From: Cytophagaceae bacterium
GTDB taxonomy: Bacteria > Bacteroidota > Bacteroidia > Cytophagales > Flexibacteraceae
Reading direction: 5' to 3'
Assembly: GCA_947464365.1 (NCBI GenBank)
Contig: CANHWS010000113.1
Coordinates: forward strand, 1-10,037
DNA length: 10,037 nucleotides
Of the stretch, positions 7,432 to 10,037 are shown one piece after another. A program made the position numbers and the translations under genes. Below the pieces are notes generated by a model. That model saw only the letters and a list, made by a program, of their open reading frames with translations. It had not been told where the DNA came from and searched no databases. Each line of letters opens with the position of its first letter. Position 1 is the first letter of the stretch.

Positions 7432-8517
7432 TTATACTTTGACAATGATACCCTTGCGTTTGAGCAAAAGCCCTAACATAACTGCTATTGTCACAAGGAA
7501 AAGTGGCCAAACCAAAGAGCTCAGAAAAGGGTAGGGGCTTAAAGCCGATACGCCCATCATAAACCAACCAACAACCTTGGTGCCCCCAAGCTGCATATTC
7601 CACAAGTGCTCGGACACCTCGGCTAAGAAGTAGATAAGGATCGGATTTAGCCCAATAGGTCTAAAATAGGTCCAGATCCATGCCCATCGATTAGTGTCCT
7701 CTGCCCATTTGAGGAGGTTTAGCATCAGGATCGAAATTGCCCCAGTAGCAAACACAAAGGTGGGGCTCCAGAGTAGTTTGTTGCTAGGCAGTAGTTGAGT
7801 AAGATGCAATACCAAGGCCATTGTTCCGAGCCCTAGGGCCACACCAATTGTGCTTGATAGGCCATTTGTACCCCCAATCCGATACTGATGACCGACCCAA
7901 AGTCCTAGTAATCCAGTCATTATGGCTGGCAGGGTGGACAATATCCCCTCTGCCTCTAGTGGTTTAGTACCGCCATAGACGTGGTTGCCAAACACCAGAT
8001 GGTCAAGCCAAGCGTACCAATTCCCCTCAACTGGCTGGATAGGCCAGTGAAGCAACATGGTGGCCCCAACAGTGACTATGGTACCATACAATAGCCAATG
8101 GCGTGGCTGGGTCCAGAGATAGGCCCAAGTCACAGCTACATTAACCAAAGCAATGCGCTGAAGCACACCCAGCACCCGAAAGCTATCTAGATGATGATCC
8201 CACAATAGGTTCAGGGTCAAACCAATCAAGAATAGTTTGGCAGACCGGACCAAGCCTTTGTTTATGATAGTTGACTTTGAGACTCCTTTAGTCAACTGCC
8301 CACCTACTGATAAGGCCATGCTTACCCCCATGATGAACAGGAAAGATGGAAAGACAAGGTCGGCAAATGTTAAGCCATCCCAGCTTGCATGTTTCAGGAT
8401 CGGGAAAGTGTTGCGCCAATCGCCAGGGTTGTTGACCAAGATCATGCCTGCAATTGTAATACCACGCAAGGCATCTAGGGACAGCCATCGGCTACCGATG
8501 CTTGTGATAGCTGTCAT
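7432..8517 (-). CDS. HGSNAT/DUF5009-like membrane acetyltransferase (heparan-alpha-glucosaminide N-acetyltransferase family)
   Basis: A 361-residue multi-pass membrane protein of the family that includes lysosomal HGSNAT and bacterial NagX/YeiB-type proteins. The human enzyme moves acetyl groups from cytosolic acetyl-CoA to terminal glucosamine on the other side of the membrane; substrates of the bacterial relatives are mostly unproven. Seen: RWLSLDALRGITIAGMILVN (10-29), the signature HASWDGLTFADLVFPSFLFI (43-62) with H43 aligning with the proposed active histidine of HGSNAT, FRVLGVLQRIAL (113-124), EGILSTLPAIMTGLLG (190-205), a polar WAYLW-type break, and FRPIGLNPILIYFLAE (285-300). About ten hydrophobic segments are visible. 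The ATG at 8517 overlaps the TGA stop of the upstream oxidoreductase gene (ATGA), implying translational coupling and related function, perhaps acetylation of periplasmic amino sugars. Confidence 0.88.
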   Translation of the reverse strand: MTAITSIGSRWLSLDALRGITIAGMILVNNPGDWRNTFPILKHASWDGLTFADLVFPSFLFIMGVSMALSVGGQLTKGVSKSTIINKGLVRSAKLFLIGLTLNLLWDHHLDSFRVLGVLQRIALVNVAVTWAYLWTQPRHWLLYGTIVTVGATMLLHWPIQPVEGNWYAWLDHLVFGNHVYGGTKPLEAEGILSTLPAIMTGLLGLWVGHQYRIGGTNGLSSTIGVALGLGTMALVLHLTQLLPSNKLLWSPTFVFATGAISILMLNLLKWAEDTNRWAWIWTYFRPIGLNPILIYFLAEVSEHLWNMQLGGTKVVGWFMMGVSALSPYPFLSSLVWPLFLVTIAVMLGLLLKRKGIIVKV

Positions 8518-9923
8518 AAGCTGATAACTGATTTCGAAAGCCTTGCTTTTTCTGCCATGAACGCCATTCGGTGGCTTTCTACCGATACATCGATCGTACT
8601 AGTTAGTAATTTCGGGTTGTTGGCACGTACAGCATCGGCAAAGCTTCCTATTAGGCCCATGTCGCCACCGCCATGTCCCGAGCCTGCATCACCACCAAGT
8701 TCTGACGATCCGTAGCTGGTTTGTTTGTTGGTCAGAAAATCCGTGATCACAAACTCCTTCATATCGCCCTCAAGATATCCTCTTGTGCCCATAACACGGG
8801 TTTTGCGCATACCCATACCTTGTTCGGGGCTAAAGGCGCTCATCGTGAAACTGCCAGTGGCTCCACCTTCAAACTTCATCTGAACAACTTGGTGGTCAAC
8901 AACGTCATTGTCGCAATGATAGACGCATTGACCATAAGGGCCTTCCTTAAGCGCCTTCATCCGACCCTCTTGGCTCAGATCTTCGGTGATTACCGTGACA
9001 GGCCATCCTTTACGTTCTGGCTTGAGGTATAACCGCATGGCCGAATAGGGACAGGTGGACTCTACGGCGCAACCATCTGTACAGCGTTTGGTACTGCCTG
9101 CTGGGGCATTGGAGGCTTTGAAGTGCATCAGGCTACCAAAGGAGGCTACTTCTTGGCATGGTTTGCCAACTAGCCACCGCATGATGTCAAGGTCATGACA
9201 GGACTTGGCTAGCAACATAAAACTACTTTCGGATTCCTTACGCCAATTACCTCGCACGTAGCTATGAGCCATATGCCAATAGCCTACTGGCTCAAAGTGA
9301 TCTATCGAGACAACATCTCCCATCACACCGGAAGCCATGATCTCTTTCAATTTTTTGAAGTAGGGGCCATAGCGCAAAACATGGCAGACCGCCACCATTA
9401 CGCCTGCTTTTTTGGCGGCTTTGGCAATGTCTTCACACTCTTGGAGGCTGGTGCTGATTGGCTTTTCAAGCATGACATGATAACCCATGCTGATCGCCTT
9501 CATGGCAGGTGCATAGTGTAGTTTGTCGGGGGTGCTGATCAGGACTGCATCTGCCCATTTTGGTTTTTTGAATACGTCTTCCCAGGTATTGAGGCAGGCC
9601 TCTTGGGGTATGTTGTACTTAGTGGCATATCCAGTCCGGCGCTCTTGTATAGGCTCGGCCACACCAATAATGTTAAGGGCTTCGGGATGACTTTGTGCGT
9701 ACCGACTGTAGGCATTCCCCCTGTTGCCAGCACCGATGCAGATGATGGTTGCTGCCTTAACCTCTCCAGCGAGCACTGGCTGGTAATCCCCCTCTTCGAA
9801 CGTGCCTACCTCTAGCTCTTTAATGATTCTGTCAGCTTTGGCTTTGTTAGCTAGAGTCAGGGATCCGGTACCAAGCACAGCAGCAAGGGCACCTGTGCGT
9901 GTCAGAAATTTTCTTCTTTCCAT
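8514..9923 (-). CDS. Tat-exported Gfo/Idh/MocA family oxidoreductase
   Basis: A 469-residue NAD(P)-dependent sugar dehydrogenase-like protein; relatives oxidise sugar or inositol hydroxyls, and some exported ones (GH109) are NAD-using glycosidases. Seen: a twin-arginine signal ERRKFLTRTGALAAVLGTG (2-20) with an AKA cleavage site (28-30), Rossmann motif IGAGNRGNAY (63-72), VLISTPDKLHYAPAMKA (127-143), the family EKPIS (153-157) with K154, and KSCHDLDIMRWL (240-251) where H243 and D244 fit the catalytic helix. An insert has C281, C285 and C291, followed by C333 and C337, possibly a metal site. SGHGGGDMGL (415-424) is also present. Export with a bound nucleotide fits Tat, which moves folded proteins. 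The ATG at 9923 starts the Tat signal directly. It is first in a two-gene operon with the overlapping acetyltransferase. The substrate is unknown; GH109 activity is possible, not shown. Confidence 0.9.
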   Translation of the reverse strand: MERRKFLTRTGALAAVLGTGSLTLANKAKADRIIKELEVGTFEEGDYQPVLAGEVKAATIICIGAGNRGNAYSRYAQSHPEALNIIGVAEPIQERRTGYATKYNIPQEACLNTWEDVFKKPKWADAVLISTPDKLHYAPAMKAISMGYHVMLEKPISTSLQECEDIAKAAKKAGVMVAVCHVLRYGPYFKKLKEIMASGVMGDVVSIDHFEPVGYWHMAHSYVRGNWRKESESSFMLLAKSCHDLDIMRWLVGKPCQEVASFGSLMHFKASNAPAGSTKRCTDGCAVESTCPYSAMRLYLKPERKGWPVTVITEDLSQEGRMKALKEGPYGQCVYHCDNDVVDHQVVQMKFEGGATGSFTMSAFSPEQGMGMRKTRVMGTRGYLEGDMKEFVITDFLTNKQTSYGSSELGGDAGSGHGGGDMGLIGSFADAVRANNPKLLTSTIDVSVESHRMAFMAEKARLSKSVISL

Positions 9924-9991
9924 CGTGGTTTAAAGCGTTTTATGTGTGGTTGTGTTCGCCTTGCTAGATAATAAACTTTAGTAGCACACAC

Positions 9992-10006
9992 AATGATGGC
10001 ATCATT
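9992..10006. promoter_or_regulatory. Palindrome upstream of the oxidoreductase operon (candidate operator)
   Basis: AATGATG and CATCATT flank a central G (9999), a perfect 7+1+7 inverted repeat. Allowing one extra T on the right, the symmetry extends to ACA/TGT. It lies 69-83 bases upstream of the ATG at 9923, within the 114-base leader region (9924-10037), where no convincing TAnnTTTG promoter was found. A regulator binding site is possible. Confidence 0.3.
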
Positions 10007-10037
10007 TGTCCACAAAACAAAAAACACCTTGGCATTA

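Noticed and set aside
8721..9032. Plus-strand open frame opposite the oxidoreductase gene
   Set aside because: It lies within conserved coding sequence on the other strand and lacks recognisable features.
1..10037. A mobile element, defence system, CRISPR array or biosynthetic cluster
   Set aside because: No transposase, integrase, terminal repeats, direct repeat array or defence domain was found; all seven genes are common core or widespread metabolic families.

Overview
The window looks like an ordinary chromosomal stretch of a Bacteroidota bacterium, probably Cytophagales-like; the phylum is fairly safe, the order is a guess. The grounds are protein style (SHMT with the ADISHPSGLIAKGLLNDP block, TrmB with a GNWHKDFF start region, a Tat-exported Gfo/Idh/MocA protein paired with an HGSNAT-like acetyltransferase), the lack of Shine-Dalgarno sequences, and promoters resembling the Bacteroidota -33 TTTG / -7 TAnnTTTG type. 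Seven complete protein genes cover nearly everything. I see no tRNA, rRNA, insertion sequence, CRISPR array or prophage.

Layout, left to right. On the minus strand are a DedA-family membrane protein (21-650) and serine hydroxymethyltransferase glyA (826-2118). They are separated by an intrinsic terminator for glyA and a separate promoter for dedA. A divergent intergenic region (2119-2304) follows, with promoter-like elements pointing both ways and a long imperfect hairpin. On the plus strand come trmB (tRNA m7G46 methyltransferase, probably starting at TTG 2305), a 302-base gap holding a 19-base palindrome, polyphosphate kinase ppk1 (3387-5585) and a GT39/ArnT-like membrane glycosyltransferase (5674-7401). 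That gene converges, across only 30 bases, on a minus-strand two-gene operon. The operon consists of a Tat-signal Gfo/Idh/MocA oxidoreductase (8514-9923) followed, with a 4-base ATGA overlap, by an HGSNAT/DUF5009-like membrane acetyltransferase (7432-8517).

The left half is housekeeping: one-carbon metabolism, tRNA modification, phosphate storage and membrane homeostasis. These genes show no obvious functional link beyond proximity. The only clear functional unit is the overlapping oxidoreductase/acetyltransferase pair, which suggests periplasmic sugar or amino-sugar processing. I found no convincing undescribed system. The most interesting leads are non-coding: the hairpin at 2214-2273, the palindromes at 3315-3333 and 9992-10006, and the exported oxidoreductase with a cysteine cluster.
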